Shown here piece by piece: positions 34,791 to 46,395 of a stretch of 64,000 nucleotides of DNA; position 1 is the first letter of the stretch, and each line of letters opens with the position of its first letter. Made by a program: the position numbers and the translations under genes. This DNA comes from Lunularia cruciata (lineage: Eukaryota > Streptophyta > Marchantiopsida > Lunulariales > Lunulariaceae), in contig OX419761.1 in NCBI GenBank assembly GCA_948567375.1, positions 24,864,501 through 24,928,500 on the forward strand. Reading direction: 5' to 3'. The notes under the pieces are model-generated. The model made no database searches. It was not told the DNA's origin and saw only the letters and a list, made by a program, of their open reading frames with translations.

Positions 34791-36156
34791 TTTGACAAGT
34801 TCCAAATGTAAAAAATTTGAATGATCCCATAAATAGTCAATTCCATTCAATTTTCATAATGTATGACAATTTTCCGACTATTGTGATTGCAACTTACATG
34901 AGGATATGAGTATGGTAATCCAAGTATGACCTTCAAGCTAAGAAAATCCAAATCATACTCCAAAATTCCCTCCATGGCAGCTCAAATCTGGATTTGGTCA
35001 ACCATGTCTATTTAATTCTTGTCATATCATCTGCAAGTTTTATGGAATTCAACAACCAATTCCCCTCATTGATTCCCTCATGTTAGGAGAGTCCCAACAT
35101 CTTTGATAATCAGGGATATTTGCCATTGCCATGATACTGGTCTTCTGATCCTTCCTTTCTCATTTTGACAATCCTCTTTTGCACGATTTTTCCCTTCTAC
35201 AATTCTATGCTTCTTTTCCTTCCTACTATCTCCAATTTTAAAATCCCCTTCTATGTGATTCTAGCCCTTCTATGATTCTTCCCTTTTGTGATTATAGCTC
35301 TTTGTGATATAGGCTCTCTACTTTATCAAGCTCTCTTCTTGATCTTACTCTTTGTGATTCTACTCTTTGTAAATTTCCTGTGCTCTCTTCTTACTTCTAA
35401 TAGGCTCTCTTCCTTCTACAATTTCTAAATTTCTATCTTCTTCTCTTAAACTCTTCTTTTCCCTTTTGCAAATTTGAAAATTTCCATTCCATTGTGCTCC
35501 TCTCCAAAAAATCTCTACTTGTCTTTCTACTCCTCCAACTTCCCAAAAATTATAAGCTCCCTTTTCCTCTCCTTCCCTCCCATTCAACTCCCAGGGGAAT
35601 TTTCTCTAGTGATAGAGTGAGAAATATTTGAAAGGAAAATCACATTTTTCTTGTGATCTTGCTTTGAATATTTTTAACAATTTGAACCTTGTTTACTTGC
35701 AACCTTAAAATTTGGAAAAGTTTCTAAGACAATATAGTAAATATGCTTTGCTCATGTAAATAAACACTCATCTTATCCTCAATTCCAATTTCTTCTTTTT
35801 CCATAAAAGGGTACCTAACCTCATCCTATATGCCAATCTCCACAATTTCCCAAAAAAGGTACACCATTTCTAAGGATAATCTCCTCTACATTCAATGCCA
35901 TAAGTCTTGGCTCTCACTTGCAGACATGCTACAAATCAGAATCAAGACTTATAATTCATAACATGGAACATTATTTCTCTATCATTCATGCAATCCAAAT
36001 AATTGCTACCTAATCTCCATTCAAAATTCCACTCCCATCAAACAAACAAGAAACCTTGAAATTCCACTCCCAATAAACAAGCATAGAATCCACCTGCATT
36101 CATGTGCAATTCTATCCAAATTCAGACCATTCTCAATAAATGCTTCTATTTAATAG
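34791..36156. other. Non-coding DNA with a pyrimidine-rich tract
   Basis: 35,100-35,590 is strongly pyrimidine-rich on the + strand, with degenerate repeats of ccttcta.gattct and ctctttgtgatt. No gene is supported; the ORF on its minus strand (35,360-35,587) is explained by this purine bias. Confidence 0.5.
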
Positions 36157-36749
36157 TGTAATACAAGTAGCTAGATATATTATCAAGAGGTGAAAATTAG
36201 CTTGGTAACATCTAGAAGGATGTTGTGTACAATGGGCTATGTAGATTGGACAAAGGTGTCACCAAAATAGTACCTCTACTAATAGGACAGAAGCCAAGAA
36301 TGAAACATTTAGAGCCAATTTTGAAGATCTAAATGGATGAATTAGACCTCAAAAATGGAAATATTCTCACCCTTAGGGATGGAGGGCTAACCTTCTCCCT
36401 CCTAGGATCCATCCCGTTGATATTTTTCCAATGGTACCTCACCCATACAATTCTGAGCTCCCTATAGAAAGATTCCCTAAAGATCCTTTTTGGTCAAACC
36501 CGTCTGACCAACTAGATAGGACAAGGACTGACATATCACCCATCTAAACAACTAATTCAAGAAAAGAGCTCACTGGCATGTCACCAATCTATGTATCTGA
36601 TCCAAGGATGGAGGTTCCTTTGAGGGGATCCTCTTTGCTATATAATAAAGAGGAGGTGCTCCTTTGGGGCATCAAAGGATTGAATGTGAAAGTTTTGTTT
36701 TCTCTCTTGTATCTTTCTTGGAGAGTTCTCTTGCCCTCAGAGTATTACA
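36157..36749 (+). repeat. Solo LTR of the W-box family (copy 3) with perfect target duplication
   Basis: 593 bp with inverted ends TGTAATAC and GTATTACA. The 5-mer aatag occurs at 36,152-36,156 and again at 36,750-36,754, so this is a solo LTR left by recombination between two LTRs. It carries the inverted TTGGTCAAAC/GTCTGACCAA pair at 36,490-36,511 and a TATA-like tatataataaag near 36,639-36,650. Confidence 0.92.
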
Positions 36750-36779
36750 AATAGCAACACATCTCCAGTCATTCTACAA

Positions 36780-36990
36780 CTTTACAACAAGCAAATCCAT
36801 TCTTCAATGCTCAAAGCCACTTTAAAATTAACAAAGATACAAACCCTATTTTGAAATAGCAAAGCTACCATATACATGGGCAAACTTGACCTAAATTTGG
36901 AGGCTCCATCATGTAATGAGCAAAGTCCATAAAAAAACAAGCAAAGATTGTCAAAAGATGAGCAAAGACAATAAAAAAACTGAGCAAACC
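36780..36990 (-). repeat. Array of CAAGCAAA/GAGCAAA motifs
   Basis: At least six copies of gagcaaa or aagcaaa, the reverse complement of the tttgctt core of the two other arrays, in 200 bp. It may be the same kind of repeat in the opposite orientation. Confidence 0.5.
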
Positions 36991-36994
36991 TATG

Positions 36995-37019
36995 ATATAT
37001 ATATATATATATATATATA
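36995..37019. repeat. (AT)12 microsatellite
   Basis: Uninterrupted AT dinucleotides. Confidence 0.95.
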
Positions 37020-37089
37020 CCCCTTGAAACTAGAAAAATCATAAGAAAATAAGATTTGTTTTTATTCATTGTTTTCATCCAAAAATCCA

Positions 37090-37578
37090 CCAAGGGATTG
37101 GTTCAATGCAAGGCAAGTCTACAATTGAATGCTTAGTTTCCTCCGTAGTTCAATCAGTGCTTCTAGCACCTGCCTCTATCTTGCTAGGCTCCCACCACCA
37201 TCATTACTGAAGTGGATGTTATCCAATTCATCTCTTCTTGATTCCTTCCCATCTTCCCAAAGATCACATCTATTAATCAAAAAACTATGCAATATAACAC
37301 AATTAGAAATCCAAAAAAGGAGCTAGGAATTGCATTCTTTATCATTCAATTGCACCCTCAACTCCCTTAAATAATGCCAATGTGCCTTTAATATACCAAT
37401 GCAATGTTCATTAAGTGATCTTGTTTAAACCACACACCAATTAAAATCCTTCTTCTCTTGAGCGTTAGCTTGTTATACAAAGGGACTAAATGACTCATTG
37501 GCATATATCCAATATTTTTTATGAAATATCCATTGCTCTCAAAGGATGAACAAGGGCTTTAGTGATTTAGGTCAGACC
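37090..37578 (-). pseudogene. PIF-like transposase relic, C-terminal part
   Basis: On the minus strand: LYNKLTLKRRR, then EHCIGILKAHWHYLRELRVQ, then CVILHSFLINRCDLWEDGKE. This is the end of DDE_4-type (PIF/Harbinger) transposases, where E(R/H)..G.LK.RW..L and C.ILHN are diagnostic. The 5' side of the gene is cut at 37,578 by the Ty3-gypsy element and resumes at 45,373. Degenerate. Confidence 0.7.
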
Positions 37579-38265
37579 TGTAACACCCATTTGTGCATGT
37601 GTGTGGTATTTTTATATTTAGCTTGGTATTACAAGTACTTGAGAAATATTATTTATATAGAGATAAAAAATAGTTCTACATTAGTCATGATTAGCTAAAG
37701 TTAGTCATATTTAACATAGAGGGGCCCTTACTTTAGAGGAAGTGGAAAAGATGAGCACCACTATTTTGGATTCTAGTGTGTTGACTTGGTATTATTCCTA
37801 GGTGTTTGGCTTTAAAGAAAGAGTTTAGAATTCTTGTGCCTACAAGCCTTTTTGTTTTGGAGTCTTCTATAGTCTAAAGACAGCCCATGTGAAAGAATCC
37901 TTGACTTAGTGGTTGGATCAAGATAAGATCACATGCTAGTGGAATATGCCCATGTGAATGGATATTCCTTTCTACTTTTTGACTTTACTTGACTTTTAGC
38001 CTAGTACCTTGAGTTATTACGGTAATTAGTAACTTTGGTGCGTAACTATTTCACAAGTATATAAACAAGGGGTGAGGAGGTACCCATCATCCTTTCATCT
38101 GCAACTATCTCTCTCATTGAGTTCTCTAGTGAGCAATGTCTTGAGTCTTGGAGTGTTAGCCTTGGAGGAGTATGATGGAGTTGGGGTTGCTTGCCTTCTT
38201 AGTCCATGGTGCGCTACCATAATAGCCATCAGAGATTCATTTTGAGTGAGAGAAATGCCGGTTCA
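37579..38265 (+). repeat. gypsy-1 5' LTR
   Basis: 687 bp. A TATA-like tatataaac lies at 38,058-38,066, about 200 bp before the LTR end. Confidence 0.92.
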
Positions 38266-38271
38266 TATTTT

Positions 38272-38288
38272 TGGTTCCGTTGTTGGGG
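38272..38288 (+). other. gypsy-1 primer binding site (tRNA-Asp type)
   Basis: tggttccgttgttgggg matches the complement of the plant tRNA-Asp 3' end at 13 of 17 positions; the differences are C to T or neighbouring changes. This primer is typical of the Tat/Athila group. Confidence 0.65.
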
Positions 38289-39569
38289 CCTCTCTAGAAG
38301 GTAAGATAATGTTCCGTGTTGAATTCTACATTAGGCAAAAGGAGGCTATGAGAGCTCACTTGGAGAAAACATTAGGAGAGGAGAGGGCTGAACTTAGGTT
38401 AGAGAACCAAGATCCATTTGTATACCCTATAGTTCATTATGATGTCTTTGAGGTGATTTTGTATAGTTGAGGGGATATGGAGAGATTGTGTGAGGTGTAT
38501 TGCAAATTTGGGCAAAATCTCAAGTTTGAGATCTAGACTTGAAAATTTTGCACATGATAGCTTGGGTTGTCCTTCAATTACCACACTTAAAATTATTGTG
38601 AGAGCTACTATGCGCATTGGGATAGAATTTTTGAAAGTTGATAGGGTAAATTGCTCCTAAAACTGCATGCTCTTTGGAAAATTTTATAGAGTTTCCATTT
38701 CTTCAATTTTTAGTGGGTTGCAATGAAAATTTCCAAGAAAATTAAGTGCATTATATCCTACCTGTTGACACAAAAATTAGATATAGATCATTCTTTGGCA
38801 AAGAGTGATGAGTTTTTAAAGTGAGGGGGTGGTTTTTAGACCAAATCTGAAATATGTGTGTTGAATAGAAAGGTGTCTAGGCCAAATGGCTCAATGAAAA
38901 GATCTAAAATTTTTCAAAGAGGGATGCCTTGGAGTTATGATTAAGTGTGAAAAATTTCAAAGGACTGTGACATACCAATTGAGAGATTTGAGTGAGATTG
39001 TGAGGAAAGGTCAATTCTGCAGAGTTGAGATCTCATGCATGAGGAGCTTGAGAGCAACAAAAAGCATGTTTGAGTGTTTAGATTCATCTTGGGAACATGG
39101 AGGGTCATCAATAGTGGAAAATGAGACTACGAGAGGTTCCCCAAGGGTTTGAGGTGATTGTAGGGAGGATTTGAGGAAAAGAGAGTTTACAATAGAATTT
39201 GAAGGGAGTGTTGAGAGGATCCAAAAACCTACATCACTTGGAGGAAAGAGTAAGTGTAAGTGCTTTCTATGTGGAGAGAAGGGACATAAGGCAAGTTCAT
39301 GTCCATTGACCTTTGAGAGCAAGAGATTGAGGGAAAGGAGAGGCTTACTTGACTTGGGTTTGCATGTTGGACCTTTTTCACCAAGATTGGGAGGGAGAAG
39401 ATCTAAGACCAAGGAGTTGTGTGAAGTTTGTGGAGTGGAAGGACTTCCAAAAGGACATGAGTGTAGTGGAGTAAAAGCACTTTTGGAGACTTTGGTGAAA
39501 GATCTTGGAGAGAGTCTTAGTACAGCTATAGAAATACTACCACCTTCATCAACTAGTTCTCAAGATTAG
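38289..39569 (+). pseudogene. gypsy-1 upstream ORF (ORF1) with zinc-knuckle motif
   Basis: Between the PBS and gag lies about 1.3 kb of coding-like sequence. Its clearest part, 39,171-39,569, contains CFLCGEKGHKASSC (39,261-39,302), a perfect C-x2-C-x4-H-x4-C knuckle, then CEVCGVEGLPKGHEC (39,420-39,464), a second Cys/His cluster of unusual spacing. The frame ends with a Ser/Thr-rich tail. An extra ORF before gag is known from Tat/Ogre elements; a knuckle in it is notable because gag has its own further on. Broken upstream of 39,171. Confidence 0.6.
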
Positions 39570-39808
39570 TGATGGAGATAATCTTTCAACTTATGGAGAA
39601 ATTATCCATGACAGTTCGATTAATATGCACTCTAGGATTTGATGTTGCTATAGAAATCTCAAAGCAACTTGAACCTTTTGTGTTCCCTAAGGTGGATTAT
39701 TCTTAGATGGTGTTAGTCATGTATATAATCTATAAGTTATAGAGTGAGAGAAAAGGAAAGAGAAAAAGAAAACAAAAACTAAGAGGAGAAAGATAGTGAG
39801 GGGTTAAG

Positions 39809-40800
39809 ATGGGGAAACTTCTGGTTTTCTTTGGCAAGGATGGAGAAGATGTGGAGGCCTTTGTGAGAGACTTCAAGAGAGCTTGCATAGGAAACAATGA
39901 GAGGAGGAAGAATGAGTGGAACTCATTATTACCAGATTTCTTTGAGGATGCAACACTTACATGGTATGAGTCAGAATACCAAAAGAGAGAGAGGAGAGAT
40001 GAGGAAGAAGAGTCTTGGGAGAGTTTGACTTTAGCACTCATTGAGAATTTTCTTCCAAATGAGAGTTATGAAAGATTGATGAGTGAGGTTACCTTTCTCA
40101 AACAAGGAGATGGAGAGAAAGTGAGAGTTTATGTGGAAAGAGTGGAAAAGTTAGAGTCCAGATTTTGCATAGTGTTGAGGAAAGGTAGGGATGATGTGGA
40201 GACTACTATGATTGGCATAGGGGCCATGCTCACAAAGAAGTTTGTGGGAGGATTAAGACCAAAAATTAGAAGAAGGTGAGATATAAGAAACCTTCTTCCA
40301 AGGTTGAAGCTATCAAGATTACAATTCGTATGGAGGAGAGTTTGGAAGGAGATGAGAGTGATTTGGTGGTGAAGGAGGTTGTGCATCCTCCTCAAGGTTA
40401 CAAGTATGGTAGACCTTTTGATACTTTGGTGGCAAGGGTTTCACCACAAGTAGTAGTTGCTCTAGTTCTTGCACCTCTACCAAAAGATCCACCTCAAACC
40501 ATCACAGAACAACTTGCAGATCTCAAGATCAATGTGGTGCAACTATAGGAGAAGAGAGAGGTGGATCAGAATGTATGGAGAGTGCTTAGGAGTTATGGAA
40601 GTTATCCATATAGAGGAGGCTAACCAACCAACAATTTTAGTGAGAGAAATTGTTTTGGTTGTAGAGGAAGAGGTCACATCCAAAGGAATTGCCCAAATTC
40701 CACTTACCATGGAGGAAGGGGTTATGAAGGAGCCAATAGAGGGAAAGAAGGAGGTAGTGAAACCCAAGTGGCTCCTAATCCAAACAAAGGTAAGGGGATA
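39809..40800 (+). pseudogene. gypsy-1 gag
   Basis: 39,809-40,279 is open and gives VEAFVRDFKRACIG, ATLTWYESEYQKRE and FLKQGDGEKVRVYVERVEKL, the retrotransposon gag (capsid) core. After a frameshift, a knuckle CFGCRGRGHIQRNC (40,651-40,692) is intact. The capsid core plus knuckle would package the element RNA. Confidence 0.85.
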
Positions 40801-41430
40801 ACATCTATAGATGTGGGTGAGAGCAAGTATGAGAAGGGAGAGTGCTCAAACTCCAAGAGTCTTAATTTGGAGCTTTTGGCACAAGAGAAGAAGAGAGCTC
40901 ATTTTGCAAAGGATGTGCACTCTTCTCAAGGATTTACTCCTAGCCAAGATACTCCTATGCCTACTAGAAGCACTTGCACAACCACTTCAACACCATCAAC
41001 AACAAAGACTCCAAGGAAAAAGTTGGGAATGGAGGACTTCTTGATCTCAAAACAACAATGGAACCACAATTTCTTGGAAGATGTTGGTAGTCACAAGGCT
41101 AACATCATAGTGGGCCAAGTGATTGCTTTGAATCATACTTTGAGAAAGGAGCTTAGAGGTGGCTTGAGTTCTACAAGGAGCAAGAGGAAGAAGAAGGCAA
41201 AATTTCCAATATCAATGGGAGTGGTGGATGTCAAACCAGCACCATGGGAGGCTTGTGAATATGCCTCCAAGATTGATAGGAGAGTAGATGGTCACAACAT
41301 CAAGGATGCATTGGTTGATGGAGGATCAAAAATGAATGCTATGTCAAAAAGGTTGATGAAAAATTTGGGTATGATACCCTCAAGACCTTCAACATTTTTG
41401 GTGAGCATGGCAAACAAGCAACAAGTTTGA
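40768..41430 (+). pseudogene. gypsy-1 protease region
   Basis: An open frame of 220 codons. NIKDALVDGGSKMNAMSKRL (about 41,300-41,360) is the protease active-site area, with VDGGS in place of the usual DTGS/DLGAS. A following out-of-frame ELLLGRPWL (about 41,520-41,550) is the conserved ILGRPWL. Decayed. Confidence 0.8.
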
Positions 41431-41838
41431 TCAGTATGGGTGATGGATAAAGTGGTAGTTTCAATTATGAGAGTTCAACAAAATCTTATGACTTTTCAAG
41501 TCTTGAAGGATTCAAGCTATGAATTACTTCTTGGGAGGCCATGGTTGAGAGCAACATGCACAACTGATCAATGACACAAAGGGTACTTGAGGATTTGGTC
41601 ATCAAACCATAGAGTCACAGTTCCTATGACTAACACCACCAATACTTCACATTTAGATACACCATCTTCTGATCATTGGGAATTAGATTCTGAAGAAGGA
41701 ACTTCAAATGTGGACACAAACATGGAAGAGGAGACTTCCATGGAGGAGGATGAATCTGAATCAGATTCAGATGTGTATCCCTTGTGTGCTATTTTTGCAC
41801 CTAAGCTAGAGGTTTTGAAGGACCCATATAAATAACCA

Positions 41839-43510
41839 TTGACACTTGAGGAGGTAAAGAGAAGATTAGCTACCCTCAAGTATGGTCCAAATGTTACCAA
41901 GGAGGAGAAAGTGAGATTTGAGGAGATTTTCCGCAAGTTCATCCATGTGTTTGCTTTCAGTTACAAGGATGTGAAGGAAGTCACCTTGGAGGAGCACAAG
42001 ATAGAGATGGAGTCACATGCAAGACCAATCCGCCAAAAGCAACATTGCATTAGCCACCAATATCTTTGGTTGTGAAGGAGGAGATTGATAAAGCTCAAGG
42101 AGGCCGGATTTGTCTTTGAGGTGGAGAATTCAATATGGGTGTCTCCAATTGTCATTGTGAAGAAACAGAATGGCAAGCTTTGGGTATGTGTAGATTACAA
42201 GAAGCTCAATGCTGTTACCAAGAAGGACTACTACATATTGCCATTCATTGATGAGATCTTGGAGGAAGTTGTAGGTCATGAGAGGTACAATTTTAGAGAT
42301 GGTTATAGTGGATAGAACCAAATCAAGATTGCACCAGAGCATCAACAACTCACCACATTCACCACACTTTGGGGAACTTATGCTTTCAAAGTCATGCCTT
42401 TTGGGCTTTGCAATGCTCTAGCTACATTCCGATGGTTCATGAATAAGGTATTTGAACCTTTCATTGGGAAATTTTTGAGAGACTTCATTGATGACTTTTG
42501 TGTCTATTGGAGCAAGGAGGAGCACTTTGAGCACCTAATCAAGGTCTTGCAATGCTTGGATGAGGCAAATGCATCACTCAACCTAGAGAAGTGCATTTTT
42601 GGATGTGAAGAAGGTATACTTTTGGAGCACATCATCTCCAAGGATGGAATAGCAGTTGAACTTGAGAAGGTGAAGACAATCTCAGACCTTCCATTCCCTA
42701 CAAGCTTGACAAAGTTATGCCAATTCTTGGGGATGGTTGGGTACCATAGGAGGTTCATCTTCTCATTTTCCAAAAAGGTTTATGCATTGAACATCTACAT
42801 GAAGAAGGGTGTAGATTACATGGTGATTTTAGAAGACAAGGAGGCTCTCAAAGCTTTTGAGGAGCTCAAGCAATCCCTTGTTGTAGCTCCAATTCTTGCT
42901 AAACCTGATTGAAGTTAGCCTAAGATCCTCTACACTGATGCTTCTAATGTAGCTATAGGATGCACTCTTAGTCAATTAGACCAAGATGGACATGATCATC
43001 TAATAGCTTATGCTAGTAGGCAGATGGTTTTCGCAAAGAAGAACTACTCTATCACAAAGAGAGAAGGGTTGGCAGTGATCTTTGGTCTCAAGAAGTTTAG
43101 ACACTACTTGATTGGAGGGAAGCCACCATTTTCATGGATCAAAAGGCTTTGAAGTACATCTTCAACAAGCCTAATGTTGAAGAGAGACTAGCAAGGGGGA
43201 TGATACTCTTGTTTGAGTATGACTACACCATTGAGGATAGGCCAAGAAAGAAACATGCAAATGCTGATTTGTTATCTAGAGCCTATGATCATGATGGAGA
43301 TGAGCCATTGGATAATTCCTTCCCGGATGAGGAGCTCATGACAATCTCAGTCACTCAAGAGGTTCCAATGGAGTACAAAGAGATTGTGGATTTTGTGACA
43401 AGAGGTAACTATCCAGAAGGGATGCATGCTAGGGAGAGGTCCTTGCAGCAAGATCTAGACCTTACACAATGGTGGAGGATATTCTTTTTCACCAAGGAGC
43501 AGATGGTCTA
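41839..43510 (+). pseudogene. gypsy-1 reverse transcriptase and RNase H
   Basis: RT text: SPIVIVKKQNGKLWVCVDYK, LPFIDEILEEVVGHE, AFKVMPFGLCNALATF, and the catalytic FIDDFCVYW (about 42,487-42,515). LPFIDE..E...GHE is close to the Athila/Tat consensus. RNase H: YTDASNVAIGCTLSQ (about 42,930), VIFGLKKFRHYLIGG, and KHANADLLSRA (43,255), which ends the domain. In-frame stops at 42,076, 42,316 and 42,912 show it is dead but only mildly decayed. Confidence 0.9.
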
Positions 43511-43522
43511 CTCTGAAGAGCA

Positions 43523-44640
43523 ATGGGTAAGGAAGAGTCTATACTACTCATAAAGGAGTTTCATGAGGGTTTAGTATATGGAGGACACTTTGCAGGAAAG
43601 GTGACTGCTTTCAAGATTCTAGATGTCAATTACCATTGGAGAGGGATTCTCAAGGATTGTCTTGATTATTGCAAAAATTTTCATGTTTGTCAAGCTTTTT
43701 CTAGAAAGTCTTCATCCATTCCACCACTTAGATCAATTCCATTGATATGACCTTTTGAGAAGTGGGGAATTAATTTTGTAGGTCCTCTCAATAGAACCCC
43801 AAGGAACAATTGGTACATTGTGGTAGTTACTGATTACCTTACCAAGTGGGTTGAGGCTAGACTATTGAGGAACAAGAATGAAAATGAAGTTGGTAGATTT
43901 CTTTATGAACACATTATCACTAGGTTTGGATGCCCTTTGGAGTTGGTTTCTGATAGAGGATGAGAGTTTACAAGAACCATTACTACAACCATGCTATGAC
44001 ATTTCTCTGTCATACATAGAGTAACTACATCCTTTAAGCCAAATTCCAATGGCTTGGCAGAGAGAACCAATCAGACCTTGTGCATGATGTTGGCTAAAGA
44101 TGTAGAAATGGAAGGGGCTAAACAACATTGGGACAAGAGGATTCATGCAATTTTGTAGGAGTATAGGACAACCATGAAGACTTCCACCGGATATTCTCAA
44201 TTTCAATTGATATATGGTATTGAGTCTACCCTACCTATTCACTTTGATCTTCCTACCTTCCAAAGCATTCATAGGAGATTGAAGAAAGCACAAGGAGGTG
44301 ATGCAGAGAAATCAAGGAAGGAACAACTCATGGAGATGGAAGCGGCAAGAGCAATTGCTATGGTTTGTGTGGAGCAGGCCCAAAGGAAACAAAAGGAGAG
44401 CTATGACAAGAGGCAAGGCAAGAAGAAAGTGAAGCCTTTCAAAGAAGGTGATTGGGTAATGTTGTTTGATTCTATTTGATTCAAGAGAGTGCAGAAGAAG
44501 TTTTTGACTAAGTACTTTGGACCTTTCATAGTGGAGAAGGTGTAGGGGCAATTACACCTATGATCTCAAGGAGTTGGGAGGAAGACACTTTGATAGGATT
44601 AACCATGATAAGTTGAGGATGTATCATAGAAAGTAGAGAG
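43523..44640 (+). pseudogene. gypsy-1 integrase
   Basis: H2C2 zinc-binding region: HEGLVYGGHFAGKVTA and DYCKNFHVCQAFSRKS (43,560-43,710). Core: WYIVVVTDYLTKWVEA, LELVSDRG, SNGLAERTNQ, giving D, D and E at the right places. C-terminal: PFKEGDWVMLF and KKFLTKYFGPFIVEKV. No chromodomain follows, in agreement with a non-chromovirus lineage. Stops at several positions. Confidence 0.9.
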
Positions 44641-44684
44641 ACCTTCACTTTGAGGACAAAGAGAAAACTTAGTTTGGGAGTAAA

Positions 44685-45371
44685 TGTAACACCCATTTGT
44701 GAATGTGTGTGGTATTGTGATATTTAGCTTGGTATTACAAGTACTTGAGAGATATTATCTATATAAAGATAAAAGATAGTTCTACATTAGTCATGATTAG
44801 CTAAAGTTAGTCATATCTAACATAAAGGGAACCTTACTTTAAAGGAAGTGGAAAAGATGAGCACCACTATTTTGGACTCTAGTGTGTTGACTTGGTATTA
44901 TTCCTAGGTGTTTGGCTTTGAGGAAAGAGTTGAGAACTTTTGGGCCCACAAGCTTTTTTGTTTTAGATTCTTCTATAGTCTAAGGATAGCCCATGTGAAA
45001 GAATCCTTGACTTAGTGGTTGGATCAAGATAAGATCACATGCTAGTGGAATATGCCCATGTGAATGGATATTCCTTTCTACTTTTTGACTTTACTTGACT
45101 TTTAGCCTAGTAACTTGAGTTATTACGGTAATTAGTAACTTTGGTGCATAACTATTTCACAAGTATATAAACAAGGGGTGAGGAGGTTCTCATCATCCTT
45201 TCATTTGCAACTATCTCTCTCATTGAGTTCTCTAGTGAGAAATGTCTTGAGTCTTGGAGTGTTAGCCTTGGAGGAGTATGATGGAGTTGGGGTTGCTTGC
45301 CTTCTTAGTCCATGGTGCGCTACCATAATAGCCATCAGAGGTTCATCTTGAGTGAGAGATAGGCCGGATCA
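44685..45371 (+). repeat. gypsy-1 3' LTR
   Basis: 687 bp, aligned end to end with the 5' LTR; preceded by a short purine-rich tgggagtaaa. Confidence 0.92.
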
Positions 45372-45372
45372 T

Positions 45373-46395
45373 ATACCATATCTAAAACACTTTCAAACAT
45401 GTCATATCATGATAATCCAAGCATTCTTGTGCAAGGCAACCAAATTCATTAGCCACCCACTACACTCACTTTTCAACAAAAAATCTTCACGCTTACTTTG
45501 CTTTCCTAAAATTTATGTTGGGAGATCTTTTACCTACAACAAAGTGAATACCTAAAAATTTATAGAGTAAGTTCACTTTCTACTAAAGTTTATTTCTCCA
45601 TCAATAGTGAGTCTTTATGACATGGGAAACAAAGTACCATCTACTAGTCCTATACACCTTGGAAGTATTCTCCTTCTAAACATAAAAAGAAATTCTTGCA
45701 CTCTCTTCAATCCCAAGCCCAAGCCCAAGTCCAAGCCATTGCACTTCCTTCCTCATATGAATAGAATGGCTATTCTTGCTCTTTGAAGAAACTTGGTGGT
45801 AGATCTAGCATTAATTCTTCATAAACATTCCTCTAGCTACAAAAGCTCCATTTCCATTATGTCCAAATTGATCTAGTGCTAATGCAACTTGGAACCATAT
45901 AGGTGTTTGGTATCTTTTGGCTTCTCCATTCCTTTTAAAGACAACATGCCCTCTCAATAAATTCACTAAAGCCATGAAGGAGCCCATGTCCATCTTCATT
46001 AACTATTTGAAAGAAAACAGATCAACCATAGAAAAACTATATATACAAACTTTGTGATGCGTGACATTTGCATTCTACCTTTCAAATATCTTCTTTCATG
46101 GACAAATCTCCAAAATTTAATAAAGATGTCAATGTTATCCTCCTCCTTGGTGACCCATTCTTCTATGTCCCACTCACAAGATAATCCAACTAACTGATCC
46201 TCATATCATTCCTCCGCACTATCTCTAAACTTGGCAATGTGGAACCAAATGTACTTTTTCAATTCTCTTTGGAGTAGTTTAATTGTACTAAGATGAGGCA
46301 TTATAACTAGTGACACTCTTGAAGTAAAAATTGTCCACTTTCTTCTAACATTACCAACAAGACTAATTTCAATGATAAAGTTTTGATTTTGCTTC
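45373..46395 (-). pseudogene. PIF-like transposase relic, N-terminal part
   Basis: On the minus strand 45,811-45,999 gives FMALVNLLRGHVVFKRNGEA and IWFQVALALDQFGHNGNGAF, the N-terminal pattern of PIF/Harbinger transposases (F..L...L......R....Pi..qvalaL..lG..Gn). The C-terminal half is at 37,090-37,578, across gypsy-1. Terminal inverted repeats of this element were not found. Confidence 0.65.

Larger units (their letters stand above)
37579..45371 (+). mobile_element. Complete Ty3-gypsy retrotransposon, Tat/Athila type (gypsy-1)
   Basis: LTRs at 37,579-38,265 and 44,685-45,371 are both 687 bp, start TGTAACACCCATTTG, and look about 95 percent identical by eye, so it is younger than copia-1. 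A primer-binding site like the tRNA-Asp complement follows the 5' LTR. Inside are an extra ORF with a zinc knuckle, gag, a second knuckle, protease, RT, RNase H and integrase in gypsy order. Flanking 5-mers agacc (37,574-37,578) and atacc (45,373-45,377) would be a one-mismatch target duplication if the LTR ends one base later. It sits inside a PIF-like transposase. No chromodomain seen. Confidence 0.92.

Noticed and set aside
35360-35587. Minus-strand ORF rich in Glu, Arg and Lys
   Set aside because: It is explained by the pyrimidine-rich + strand tract; no domain and no conserved context.
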